From contig JACRCO010000037.1 of the NCBI GenBank assembly GCA_016218975.1, forward strand, positions 62,001 through 126,000: DNA of 64,000 bases. The letters are read 5' to 3'. A program made the position numbers and the translations under genes. Positions 24,192-32,008 of the stretch are shown one piece after another (the first letter of the stretch is position 1; each line of letters begins with the position of its first letter). Origin of the DNA: Deltaproteobacteria bacterium. GTDB lineage: Bacteria; Desulfobacterota; Deferrimicrobia; Deferrimicrobiales; Deferrimicrobiaceae. The notes under the pieces were generated by a model that did not search any database, had not been told where the DNA came from, and worked only from the letters and a program-made list of their open reading frames with translations.

Positions 24192-24992
24192 CTACCGCTT
24201 CCGGGATATCACGAACTTCCATCCCATGAAAAGCGGACTCACCTGCTCCGCAAGGCGGTCGCAGAAATCGCGCACCATCGGTATTCTTTGCAGGTATGGA
24301 ATCTTCGGAAAAAGGCCGGCGGATTGGGCCGGGATGCTCAGGAAATCGAAAAGGAATTCCCGGCCGACTTCGAAGTGGTAATCGACTTCCGTGGTCCTGA
24401 AATCCGGCTGCGATGAAAGGCAATCCAGGAGATCCGGAAAGGAAACCGCGCCGTACTGGTATTTCATATCCGGGAAAACGCGTGATACGGTTTCCTCCTG
24501 GCGTTCGTCGAACAATCCAGCATAGAAACTGATCGCTATTACACCTCCCGGCACGATAAGGCTGCAAGCCTGTCTTATCGAATCGGCGTACTTCGGAAGC
24601 AAAAATATCGAAGCGGTGTAAAAAACGGCGTCGAAATTCTCGTGGAAGTAATTCGAAAGACGTTCAGCATCGCCGCGCACGAAATATATTCCCGGGAGCC
24701 CCTTGCAACGCTCCCGGGCCCTCAGAAGCATGGGCTCCGATATATCGATGGCATAAACGACGGGCGGCCGCGGAAAAGACTTGTAAAGCGCAATCGTGGA
24801 GATGCCGGTTCCGCATCCGACGTCAAGGATCCGTTCGGGAACGTCGGGCTCGATCAGTTCACAGAGACGGCGCGAAAGGCTTTCGAAGAGGTTGTGCCTT
24901 TCCTCGAAGGAATCGTAAATCCCCGCGCTTTCGTCGAAATTTCTCTCTACGGCCTTCTTGAAACGGCCGTTGCGGTCGTTTATTTCATTCAT
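24192..24992 (-). CDS. Class I SAM-dependent methyltransferase
   Basis: A 266-residue methyltransferase. Motif I is ILDVGCGTGIST near residue 56, and the acidic post-I loop is YAIDISEPML. The N-terminal AGIYDSFEERHNLFESL resembles the BioC/UbiE-type start, but the acceptor is not identifiable. It lies 7 bp after the dGTPase-like gene in the direction of transcription, so it is the third gene of the minus-strand set beginning with the GGDEF protein. Confidence 0.8.
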   Translation of the reverse strand: MNEINDRNGRFKKAVERNFDESAGIYDSFEERHNLFESLSRRLCELIEPDVPERILDVGCGTGISTIALYKSFPRPPVVYAIDISEPMLLRARERCKGLPGIYFVRGDAERLSNYFHENFDAVFYTASIFLLPKYADSIRQACSLIVPGGVIAISFYAGLFDERQEETVSRVFPDMKYQYGAVSFPDLLDCLSSQPDFRTTEVDYHFEVGREFLFDFLSIPAQSAGLFPKIPYLQRIPMVRDFCDRLAEQVSPLFMGWKFVISRKR

Positions 24993-24999
24993 TGCCTGC

Positions 25000-26151
25000 T
25001 CAAACCCTCACGAGAGGATCGAAGAGTTTCCGGTATTCTTCCATGGCGTAGCGGTCGGTCATCCCCGCGATGTAATCGCACGCCACCCTTCGCACCCCGT
25101 CCGATTTCACGCGTGAATATATGTGCGGCGGCAACTGCTCGGGCCGCTCGCAATAGGAGCGGAACAGGTCTCCGATGACGCGGCGCGCCTTCTGCTCCAT
25201 CCTGATCACGCGGTAATTTCCGTACATCTCCTTGAGGAGAAAGCCCTTCAACTCGGCTTTCCTGGCCGAGAATCGAGCGTCGAATGCGAGGCAGCGGCTC
25301 CTGCAATTTCGGCCGTCGTCGGGCGTCCTGATGCCGTTCTTCTCCAGTAGACCGAAACTCGTTCTGATCAGGTTTTGTGTGAGCATGGATATCATTTGCG
25401 ATATCGAGCGGGACCACAATATTTCTTCATCCATCGCTTCATGTTCCCTGACGGCCGCAACCGCTTCCCGCCACAACTCCACCGATTCCAGGGAGGCAGG
25501 CGTCAACATCCCCGACCGCAACCCGTCTTCCACGTCGTGGTTGCAATATGCGATCTCGTCGGAGATATCGGCGACCTGGGCTTCGAGGCATGGAAACCCC
25601 GGCGATTCGAAACCCGGGACCGGAGGCGGATTGTCGTATTCCGAACTGTGCTTGCAGATGCCTTCGCGAACCTCGTACGTCAGGTTCAGGCCGTCGAAAT
25701 GCGGATACCTCTTTTCCAGAACGTCGACGACACGCAGGCTCTGCAGGTTGTGTTCGAATCCGCCCTCCCCTTCCATCAGGGCGTCCATGACACGCTCTCC
25801 GGCGTGCCCGAAAGGGGTATGCCCAAGGTCGTGCGCCAGCACGATCGCTTCCGTCAGGTCCTCGTTGAGACGAAGCGCGCGTGAAACGGAGCGGGCGATC
25901 TGCGAAACTTCGATCGTGTGCGTCAGGCGCGTGCGGTAGTGGTCGCCTTCGTGGTTAACGAATACCTGTGTCTTGTATTCGAGACGGCGGAAGGCCGCGG
26001 AATGGATAACCCGGTCGCGATCCCTCTGGAAGACGGACCTGAACGGATCTTCCTGCTCCGCATGCTTCCTGCCTCGCGACAGGCCGCTTTTCACGGCATA
26101 CGTCGCGAGACGCTCCGATTCCAGCCGCTCCAGTTCCTCCCTGTCAAACAT
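25000..26151 (-). CDS. Deoxyguanosinetriphosphate triphosphohydrolase-like protein
   Basis: A 383-residue HD-superfamily dNTP triphosphohydrolase. The metal-binding set is visible: His in RLTHTIEV, His-Asp in LAHDLGHTPFGH, and a later Asp in ISDEIAYCNHD. It converts dNTPs to nucleosides plus tripolyphosphate and so affects dNTP pools. The N-terminal DPFRSVFQRDRDRVIHSAAFRRL is family-typical. The start overlaps the end of the GGDEF gene by 8 bp, showing cotranscription. Confidence 0.88.
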   Translation of the reverse strand: MFDREELERLESERLATYAVKSGLSRGRKHAEQEDPFRSVFQRDRDRVIHSAAFRRLEYKTQVFVNHEGDHYRTRLTHTIEVSQIARSVSRALRLNEDLTEAIVLAHDLGHTPFGHAGERVMDALMEGEGGFEHNLQSLRVVDVLEKRYPHFDGLNLTYEVREGICKHSSEYDNPPPVPGFESPGFPCLEAQVADISDEIAYCNHDVEDGLRSGMLTPASLESVELWREAVAAVREHEAMDEEILWSRSISQMISMLTQNLIRTSFGLLEKNGIRTPDDGRNCRSRCLAFDARFSARKAELKGFLLKEMYGNYRVIRMEQKARRVIGDLFRSYCERPEQLPPHIYSRVKSDGVRRVACDYIAGMTDRYAMEEYRKLFDPLVRV

Positions 26152-27682
26152 GGGCCTTGACGACCACGCGGTTTTTCCCGGCGCTCTTCGCGCTGTAGGC
26201 GGCCTCGTCGGCGTACCGGACGAGCTGGTCTTCCGTGGCCGCTCCCTCTTCCGCAGTGTATATTCCGATGCTTACCGTGAGATGCACCTCTCCCGGCACC
26301 TGGGGAAGGAAATCATGCCTGGCCACTTCCGTCTTGATGCGCTCCGCCAGCATGAGCGCCCCGGCGGATGTCGACTCCGGAAGGATGACCGCGAATTCTT
26401 CCCCTCCGTAACGGGCGACGATGTCCGTGGCCCGCGCGCAATTCCTGAGCAGGTCGGATATCTTCCGAAGGGCAAGGTCCCCAGCGAGATGGCCGAAGCT
26501 GTCGTTGAACCTCTTGAAGTCGTCGACGTCGATAATCAGCAGGGAAACGGAATGCCGGTACCGGCGCGCTCTCTCCAGTTCCCGGCGAAGCTGCTGGTAG
26601 AACTCTCGGTGATTGTAGAGGCCGGTCAATCCGTCCGTTATGGACATCTTTCGCATGTTTTCGTGCAGCTCCACCACTTCGAGCGCCATGGAGGCCTCGT
26701 TGGCGAGTGTGACGATCGGGACGACCGTTTCCCTCGACACCTTCCTCGACTCCTCCCGCGTGCGCACCGCCAGCACCGCCGTCTGCGAAAACATTTCGCA
26801 CAGTGCGCAGGCTTTTCGCCGTTCCGGAACGGGGATGGAGGCGTTGGAAACGCAATCCGCGGAGTGCTCCACCCAGCACCGTCCGCTCCTGGAAAGGTAC
26901 GCCGTGCAATCGACGTTTCCGCAGTTTTTCACCTCCGAGCATCTCGCGCCGGTCTTCCTGGAAACGGGAAGAATGAAAAACGCCCCCTCGCCGACGACGA
27001 TCCCGTCCTCGCGGCAATGCGGATTATCCGCGAGCGACCCGGAAAGAATGGAGTTCCCCGACCAGACAGCGCCCGCGAGCAGGGATTCCTCGCTCCATAC
27101 GGGAACCTTGACCACCGACGGACCGGTGGCGATATCGAATTCCTCGTGAAACGCAAGGTATCCGTCCCTGTCTACCACCCCGAGCGTCGCTCCCTGGAAT
27201 CCGAGCCCTTCACGTATTCCTTTCTGCAGTGCGTCGAATACCTCTTCCATCCGGAAAGAGCCGAGCATCTTCTTCGTGCACCGGTGGTGCGTGAGCAGAT
27301 CCTGGTGCATCTTCGCCAGCTCGATAAGACGCTGGTCCTTCATCTGCTGGCGTTCCTGCTTTAGAAGGGCGACTTCAGCCGATAATTGCTCGATCTTGTC
27401 CTTTACCGAATCGGCGAGCCCCATAGGATCGTTCCGGCATGGAATTTCCTCCCCGTGCTCCTTCAATGCATCCGAAAGGAGATCGACGGAATAATCGGCG
27501 GGTTTCAGATACCGCAGGTACATGAGGATGAAGCCGAATGCGGTCATGATGTGCTTTACGGTTTCAGTCGAAGAACGGTCGGAAAATACGAACGAGATGA
27601 ATATCAGTATCAGGACGACCGCCAGGAGAAGGTCGCTTTTTCGACCGGGCGCCGAAAGTTTTTTCCAGACCGGGTTCTTCAC
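26144..27682 (-). CDS. Membrane diguanylate cyclase with GAF domain and Cys/Trp-rich insert
   Basis: A 512-residue GTG-initiated protein. Two hydrophobic segments (about 18-34 and 43-58) anchor it, and a coiled coil follows at about 90-130. A GAF-like sensor at about 140-340 contains an insert with seven cysteines (248, 254, 259, 269, 277, 292, 295), spaced C-x5-C-x4-C, then CW, and ending in CALC. The C-terminal GGDEF domain is intact: GGEEF at 426-430, with the RxxD inhibitory site at 417-420. It should make cyclic di-GMP under feedback control. The cysteine cluster looks like a metal or redox sensor. Confidence 0.88.
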   Translation of the reverse strand: MKNPVWKKLSAPGRKSDLLLAVVLILIFISFVFSDRSSTETVKHIMTAFGFILMYLRYLKPADYSVDLLSDALKEHGEEIPCRNDPMGLADSVKDKIEQLSAEVALLKQERQQMKDQRLIELAKMHQDLLTHHRCTKKMLGSFRMEEVFDALQKGIREGLGFQGATLGVVDRDGYLAFHEEFDIATGPSVVKVPVWSEESLLAGAVWSGNSILSGSLADNPHCREDGIVVGEGAFFILPVSRKTGARCSEVKNCGNVDCTAYLSRSGRCWVEHSADCVSNASIPVPERRKACALCEMFSQTAVLAVRTREESRKVSRETVVPIVTLANEASMALEVVELHENMRKMSITDGLTGLYNHREFYQQLRRELERARRYRHSVSLLIIDVDDFKRFNDSFGHLAGDLALRKISDLLRNCARATDIVARYGGEEFAVILPESTSAGALMLAERIKTEVARHDFLPQVPGEVHLTVSIGIYTAEEGAATEDQLVRYADEAAYSAKSAGKNRVVVKAHV

Positions 27683-27708
27683 GTTTGGCGATTCTCCATT
27701 ACATTCTG

Positions 27709-27742
27709 GTAAATTTTACGCCAAAACGGCCGAAAAGTTTAA
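27709..27742 (-). promoter_or_regulatory. Candidate promoter of the GGDEF operon, overlapping a palindrome
   Basis: On the minus strand TTAAAC (plus 27737-27742) and TAAAAT (plus 27713-27718) are 18 bp apart, pointing at the GTG at 27682. The palindrome GTAAATTTTAC (27709-27719) overlaps the -10 box. The -35 match is weak, so this is tentative. Confidence 0.35.
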
Positions 27743-27746
27743 GAAG

Positions 27747-27763
27747 GCAGGAAAAAATCCTGC
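27747..27763 (+). repeat. Hairpin in the leader of the cytochrome cluster
   Basis: GCAGGA and TCCTGC form a perfect 6-bp stem with an all-A loop of five bases, about 30 bp before the first gene of the plus-strand cytochrome cluster. It may act as an operator or as a 5' mRNA stem. It is not followed by a T-run. Confidence 0.35.
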
Positions 27764-27795
27764 AAATATCCGATCGTCCGTTCCCGGAGGCGTCG

Positions 27796-28395
27796 ATGGG
27801 CAGCGCGAACCGCAGAAAATACCTGATCGATATTCGAACTCAGGGACCGTTCCTGTTGAAGGCCGGCTCCATCTGCGCCGCGGGGACCCTGCTCCTTTGC
27901 GTCCTCCTTTATTACCTTGCTGACGAGGAAATCGCCCGCAATTTTTACAGCGTCCATCTGCGGATCCGCAACACCTGGCAGATCCTTTTACCCGCGGTGC
28001 TGATCAGCGGCGGGATCTCCTTCTTCCTGACGATCGCAGCAATCCTGTATCTCGCGCTCAGGGAATCGCACCGCCTCGGCGGACCGATATACAAGTTCAA
28101 CATCCTGTTCGCCCGCCTCGAGTCGGGGAATTTCGCCGCCGATTTCCATTTTCGCCGCGGGGATCTGCTTTATGCAATGGGGGAATCTTACCGGGCTGCG
28201 CTTCAGGCGAACCGGGACCGCATCGCCGCCGTTCAGGAGCTTGCCGATTCGGCGGATTCCCTTGCGCACGATCTTCGATCCAAGTTCCTCCTGATCCCGC
28301 TTCCTCCGGAGGAAAGGTCGGTTCTCGACAAAACCGCGGAAACGATCTTACGTCTCAGGGAAGCTTCACTTGCCTTCGACAAGGGAACCGCGTGA
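27796..28395 (+). CDS. Two-helix membrane protein with HAMP-like segment
   Basis: A 199-residue inner-membrane protein. Membrane helices lie at about residues 18-41 and 64-88. After the second helix comes a HAMP-like linker (RLGGPIYKFNILFARLESGNF), then a cytoplasmic helical region. The layout is that of a truncated chemoreceptor or sensor kinase, with no output domain and almost no periplasmic sensor (about 20 residues). Start ATG 27796 has a CGGAGG site. The stop overlaps the GTG start of the multihaem cytochrome, so the two are coupled and probably act together at the membrane. Confidence 0.75.
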   Translation: MGSANRRKYLIDIRTQGPFLLKAGSICAAGTLLLCVLLYYLADEEIARNFYSVHLRIRNTWQILLPAVLISGGISFFLTIAAILYLALRESHRLGGPIYKFNILFARLESGNFAADFHFRRGDLLYAMGESYRAALQANRDRIAAVQELADSADSLAHDLRSKFLLIPLPPEERSVLDKTAETILRLREASLAFDKGTA

Positions 28396-29942
28396 TCAAG
28401 AAAGCCCTGCCGCTTGTTGCCGCCCTTGCGGCGTATGCGGCCATTTACGCCGCGTTCTCGTGGTGGCGCACCGGCGCCGCATCCGCGAACCCGCACGCTT
28501 TCATGAAGGACCCCGCGCATTGCGCGGATTGCCACATGGAAGCCCGCCCGGAACCCGGCAGGCCTTATGCCACGATGAATTTCCGGAAGGACATCTACAG
28601 CCTGTGCGTTTCCTGCCATCCGATGCATACATACCATCCGGTCGAAATCGCTCCGGGGCGAGAGCGAGGCAAGGCGCTTCCGCTCGATATCGACGGCGCC
28701 ATGACGTGCATCACGTGCCACGCTCCCCACGCTCCCGCCCACGGAGACACGCTATACACGGGAAGGACGCTGTTCGAGAAGTTGAGGGACGTCGCATTCC
28801 CGTATCTCCCAGGCAAGTACCGCACGTATTTCCTGAGGATGCCGACGTCCGCCGGCGAGCTCTGCGAATCCTGCCACAGCATCCGTAACATGAAGGAGCG
28901 GATAGACGTCGTTCGCGTGGACCCCGCGAAATATGCGGGCGCAAGGGCATGCGCCGGTTGCCATCCCGGACAGTTCCGCATGTGGGAAAAGACGCCGCAC
29001 GCGCGGATGATGCGGAATCCCCGCCTGTCTCCGGATGCGGTGCTCGCGAAATTTTCCGATTCGCCGCCCCTTCTCTCGTCCGAAATCGCCTACGTGCTGG
29101 GAAGCCGGAACGTGCAGCGGTTCATCAGCCGCAAGGGGAACGATCTTGTGGTGCGCACCCCGATCTGGCTTGTGCGCTCGAAACAGTGGAATCTGAAATA
29201 CTGGCGTGAGATGAACTGGTTGAAGTCGTGCGCAGGATGCCATACCACCGGTTTCGATCCCAATCTCGGCACGTTCGCGGAGAAAGGGATATCCTGCGAG
29301 GCGTGCCACGGTCCGGGTAAACGCCACGCCGCAACGGGAAATTCCGGGGACATCGTTCATCCCGGCAAGATCCCCGAGGCGCGCCGCGCCATGATATGCG
29401 AATCCTGCCACACGGCCGGACACGACATGACGGGGGAATTCAGCTATCCCGTCGGGTTCGTCCCGGGAGCGGATCTGCGGCAGTACTTCCAGGGATTGAC
29501 CCCCAGGCCCGGCCAGGACGACAGGTCGTTCAAGGGAGACGGAAGTTACACGGACCGCCACTCGCAGTATCTCTTCTGGCGGTCACGGATGCTTCTCATG
29601 GAAGGTGAAACCTGCGACCTCTGCCGGAATTTCCGGGTCGGGAGAACGGAGGCGTCCGGAAACGGAACGAAGACGATGACCGCGCAGGAATTCTGCCTCT
29701 CCTGCCACGACGGCACGATCGTTCCGCTTCCCCGGGAACATTCGTCGAAAGCCATGGGCGGCGCCGCTTGCCTGTCCTGCCATCCCCCGGCGCGAACCGT
29801 GAACGGGGAAACCACCGTCCACGACCATCGCTACATCCCGGCGGAAGCGCTTGCGAAAAACGACTATCTTCCCGCGCCTGATTTCCGTAGCATCTGCTTC
29901 AGATGCCATCCATCGCCAGGAAAGGAAACCGAACGATCATGA
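28392..29942 (+). CDS. Undecahaem c-type cytochrome with one degenerate haem site
   Basis: A 516-residue exported multihaem cytochrome with an N-terminal signal/anchor helix (about residues 4-24). Eleven CxxCH motifs begin at residues 44, 72, 106, 158, 187, 280, 302, 336, 435, 460 and 502. A twelfth site, CDLCR at 408-412, has lost its proximal His. Segments such as CAGCHTTGFDP and CEACHGPGKRH are typical of cytochrome c554-like electron-transfer proteins of anaerobes. It acts in the periplasm or on the outer face of the inner membrane. GTG start overlaps the previous stop; the next gene overlaps by ATGA. Confidence 0.92.
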   Translation: MIKKALPLVAALAAYAAIYAAFSWWRTGAASANPHAFMKDPAHCADCHMEARPEPGRPYATMNFRKDIYSLCVSCHPMHTYHPVEIAPGRERGKALPLDIDGAMTCITCHAPHAPAHGDTLYTGRTLFEKLRDVAFPYLPGKYRTYFLRMPTSAGELCESCHSIRNMKERIDVVRVDPAKYAGARACAGCHPGQFRMWEKTPHARMMRNPRLSPDAVLAKFSDSPPLLSSEIAYVLGSRNVQRFISRKGNDLVVRTPIWLVRSKQWNLKYWREMNWLKSCAGCHTTGFDPNLGTFAEKGISCEACHGPGKRHAATGNSGDIVHPGKIPEARRAMICESCHTAGHDMTGEFSYPVGFVPGADLRQYFQGLTPRPGQDDRSFKGDGSYTDRHSQYLFWRSRMLLMEGETCDLCRNFRVGRTEASGNGTKTMTAQEFCLSCHDGTIVPLPREHSSKAMGGAACLSCHPPARTVNGETTVHDHRYIPAEALAKNDYLPAPDFRSICFRCHPSPGKETERS

Positions 29943-30457
29943 AACGAATCGCGGCGTCTCTCGCCTGCACCCTCGTTCTTGCCTTTTTCGCCGTGCCCGC
30001 ACAGGCCCTCTGCGTGGAGGTGGGAAAGAACGTTCCCGACATCAGCCTGCCGAAACTCGAAGGGGGGACGCTTTCGCTTTCCTCGTTGCGCGGAAAGATA
30101 GTGCTTCTCGCCTTCTGGGCTTCGTGGTGCCCCCGATGCGAAGAGGAGCTCACGTTCCTCCAGGGGGTCTACAAGACGAGCCCGGATATCGTCGTCGTCG
30201 CGATCAACCAGGAAAGCCAGAACATCTCACAGGCCCACATCGAGCGGATCCGCAAAACGCTGAAGGAGTGGAAGATCGATTTCCCGGTCCTCGTCGACCG
30301 CAACCTCGAAGCGTGGAACGCGTTCTGCATTAACGCGCTTCCGACCAGCATCATCCTGGACAAAAAAGGGGTCGTGAGGTTCGCGGAACCGAACTATTAC
30401 TGGGCGTCGCAGGAAAAGATAGCCGACGTGATCACGGCCATCCGTTTGGGAAAATAG
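29939..30457 (+). CDS. Periplasmic thioredoxin-like protein (TlpA/ResA type) 1
   Basis: A 172-residue exported thioredoxin. The signal peptide (about residues 1-23, ending PAQA) is followed by an AhpC/TSA-Redoxin-type thioredoxin fold with active site Cys64-Pro-Arg-Cys67 in WASWCPRCEEE. TlpA/ResA proteins keep apocytochrome cysteines reduced for haem attachment, which suits its place directly after an 11-haem cytochrome with an ATGA overlap. The start is ATG 29939; sequence upstream in frame is inside the cytochrome gene. Confidence 0.9.
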   Translation: MKRIAASLACTLVLAFFAVPAQALCVEVGKNVPDISLPKLEGGTLSLSSLRGKIVLLAFWASWCPRCEEELTFLQGVYKTSPDIVVVAINQESQNISQAHIERIRKTLKEWKIDFPVLVDRNLEAWNAFCINALPTSIILDKKGVVRFAEPNYYWASQEKIADVITAIRLGK

Positions 30458-30459
30458 GC

Positions 30460-31035
30460 GTGGCGCCTTTTCCGGCGCGGATATCCGCCCCGTTTCTCGC
30501 CGCCGTGTTTCTGGTTGCCGTCGCATCGGCGGGCGCAAGCCGTGCGGGCGAACCGGCCTCCTTGAGGCCTCTCATCCGTTCGGGAGAAAAAGCCCCCGCT
30601 TTCACCCTTTCCGATCTCAAGGGAAAACGCGTCGCATACCGTCCCGAAGGCGGGAAACCCTCGCTGGTCGTCTTCTGGTCCGCGTTCTGCCCGCTCTGCC
30701 GGGAATTGACTCCTTCCCTGAACGATATCGCCCGCCGATACGGGTCTTCCGTCCGGATCGTCAGCGTGAACCTCGATGGAAAACGTTTTTCCAATGCCGT
30801 TCAGTCGTTCGTCCGTGAATCGGGCGTATCCTACCCGGTTCTTTACGACGATATACGCGGCGATCTGTTCATCGCATCGGATCCGTACGGAATAGAAAAG
30901 ACGCCCACGGCCGTGCTGGTGGACGCGGCGGGCACGGTGCGAGCGACGTTCGTGGCGGAAGGCGTACGAGGGCTTTCCTCCGAATTCGAAAGGATCGTCG
31001 GCGGATTAAAAAAGGGAACGGGCGTAAAGAAGTAG
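30460..31035 (+). CDS. Periplasmic thioredoxin-like protein (TlpA type) 2
   Basis: A 191-residue exported thioredoxin-fold protein with GTG start, 2 bp after its paralogue. The signal peptide covers about residues 1-30. The active site is Cys77-Pro-Leu-Cys80 in FWSAFCPLCREL, followed by the conserved cis-Pro segment KTPTAVLVD. It has a longer linker than its neighbour and a different CxxC dipeptide, so the two probably have different redox potentials. Its last 30 bp overlap the convergent gene on the other strand. Confidence 0.88.
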   Translation: MAPFPARISAPFLAAVFLVAVASAGASRAGEPASLRPLIRSGEKAPAFTLSDLKGKRVAYRPEGGKPSLVVFWSAFCPLCRELTPSLNDIARRYGSSVRIVSVNLDGKRFSNAVQSFVRESGVSYPVLYDDIRGDLFIASDPYGIEKTPTAVLVDAAGTVRATFVAEGVRGLSSEFERIVGGLKKGTGVKK

Positions 31036-31671
31036 CTTCCGCGCGTCGTTACCCGATGCGTACATCCATTTCCTGTAGACCGAAGCGGCTCCCTTCCAGC
31101 CCGCGGCGGTACCGGGCGCAAGAAGGCAGGGAATCCACAACAACAGGAACAGAAATACCACGGCCCCCGAGAACAGGCGGCCGCTTCGTTTCACATCCGG
31201 CTGTCCCCTGAAAAACCCTTCCACGGAAAAAACCAGGTGCATCGAAAAAAGGAAGGAGGCCGTCGCAAGGTAAACGTCAGGCACCCACGGCGAAGCGGAA
31301 CGGAGGATCAACGCGGCGCACGCGGCTGCGATGCTGTACAGGGGAAAAACATAAGGCGCAAGATCGATCGCAAAGTTCGTCCGATCGATCACGACTTTTC
31401 CGCCGTCGCGGGACGTGATGTGAAACGAATGGACCTTTCGGAAAAAAAGTTTCGCCGCGAGAAGGTGGGAGAACTCGTGGCTCCAGAGGTACATCCTTTC
31501 GGGTTTCCGTATGAAAAAATGCGCAGCAAGATACAGCGCCGCTCCGCCGGCAAGTATCCAGCCTTCCTCTCTTGTGTACATGCCGGCCGCCTGCGCCGGG
31601 AAACCGTAAAGAAGAATCCCGAATACGACCAGCAAGGGTATGCCCGCGAGCGAAAAGAGAAAAATCCTCAT
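31006..31671 (-). CDS. Multi-pass membrane protein with HEXXH motif (site-2-protease-like)
   Basis: A 221-residue hydrophobic protein with about five membrane segments (roughly 4-22, 38-53, 107-125, 133-152, 163-184). A zinc-metalloprotease-type HEFSH sits at residues 65-69, right after a membrane segment (MYLWSHEFSHLLAAKL), as in M50-type intramembrane proteases. I do not see a clear second metal-ligand motif of the NPDG type, so protease activity is uncertain. It is convergent with the thioredoxin gene and overlaps it by 30 bp. Confidence 0.7.
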   Translation of the reverse strand: MRIFLFSLAGIPLLVVFGILLYGFPAQAAGMYTREEGWILAGGAALYLAAHFFIRKPERMYLWSHEFSHLLAAKLFFRKVHSFHITSRDGGKVVIDRTNFAIDLAPYVFPLYSIAAACAALILRSASPWVPDVYLATASFLFSMHLVFSVEGFFRGQPDVKRSGRLFSGAVVFLFLLLWIPCLLAPGTAAGWKGAASVYRKWMYASGNDARKLLLYARSLF

Positions 31672-31750
31672 AGGCCTTTTCGTATTCCCGAATGGAAACC
31701 GTATTTCACCGTACGGATAAAACGAATATTTATTATGGCTATCTGTCCTG

Positions 31751-31779
31751 TTTACATATTTATAACATTATGTTATTTA
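31751..31779 (+). promoter_or_regulatory. AT-rich promoter region with a palindrome before the small HTH gene
   Basis: TTTACA (31751-31756) and TATTTA (31774-31779) are 17 bp apart. Between them lies a perfect palindrome, ATAACA-TTA-TGTTAT (31762-31776), ideally placed for a repressor. The region 31672-31813 is the most AT-rich in this part of the window and lies between divergent genes. The small HTH protein encoded just downstream is an obvious candidate ligand, which is inference. Confidence 0.45.
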
Positions 31780-31813
31780 TTACCTAATTCAATCCGCAGG
31801 AGAAATTCACCGT

Positions 31814-32008
31814 TTGGACGCGTTTCCCAGCATTCTCAAGACCCGCGACCTGGCGATCATCCTCGACATGAGTCCTGATGCGGTGAACGACATGGCCCGC
31901 AAAGGCATCCTGAAGGGTTTCAAGAGCGGTAACCAGTGGCGTTTTCGCCGCAAGGACATCGAGAGGTTCCTCGGAAAAGAACAGAGGAAGATGGCGCCCC
32001 CGGGGTGA
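31814..32008 (+). CDS. Small excisionase/MerR-type helix-turn-helix protein
   Basis: A 64-residue DNA-binding protein consisting of a single helix-turn-helix of the excisionase/MerR superfamily (RDLAIILDMSPDAVNDMARK, then GNQWRFRRKDIERFL). TTG start with AGGAGA about ten bases upstream. The last five codons and the stop lie inside the tRNA-Arg gene on the opposite strand, so its C-terminus (KMAPPG) comes partly from tRNA sequence. No integrase or phage gene is nearby. It could be a remnant of an integrated element or simply a small regulator. Confidence 0.7.
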   Translation: MDAFPSILKTRDLAIILDMSPDAVNDMARKGILKGFKSGNQWRFRRKDIERFLGKEQRKMAPPG

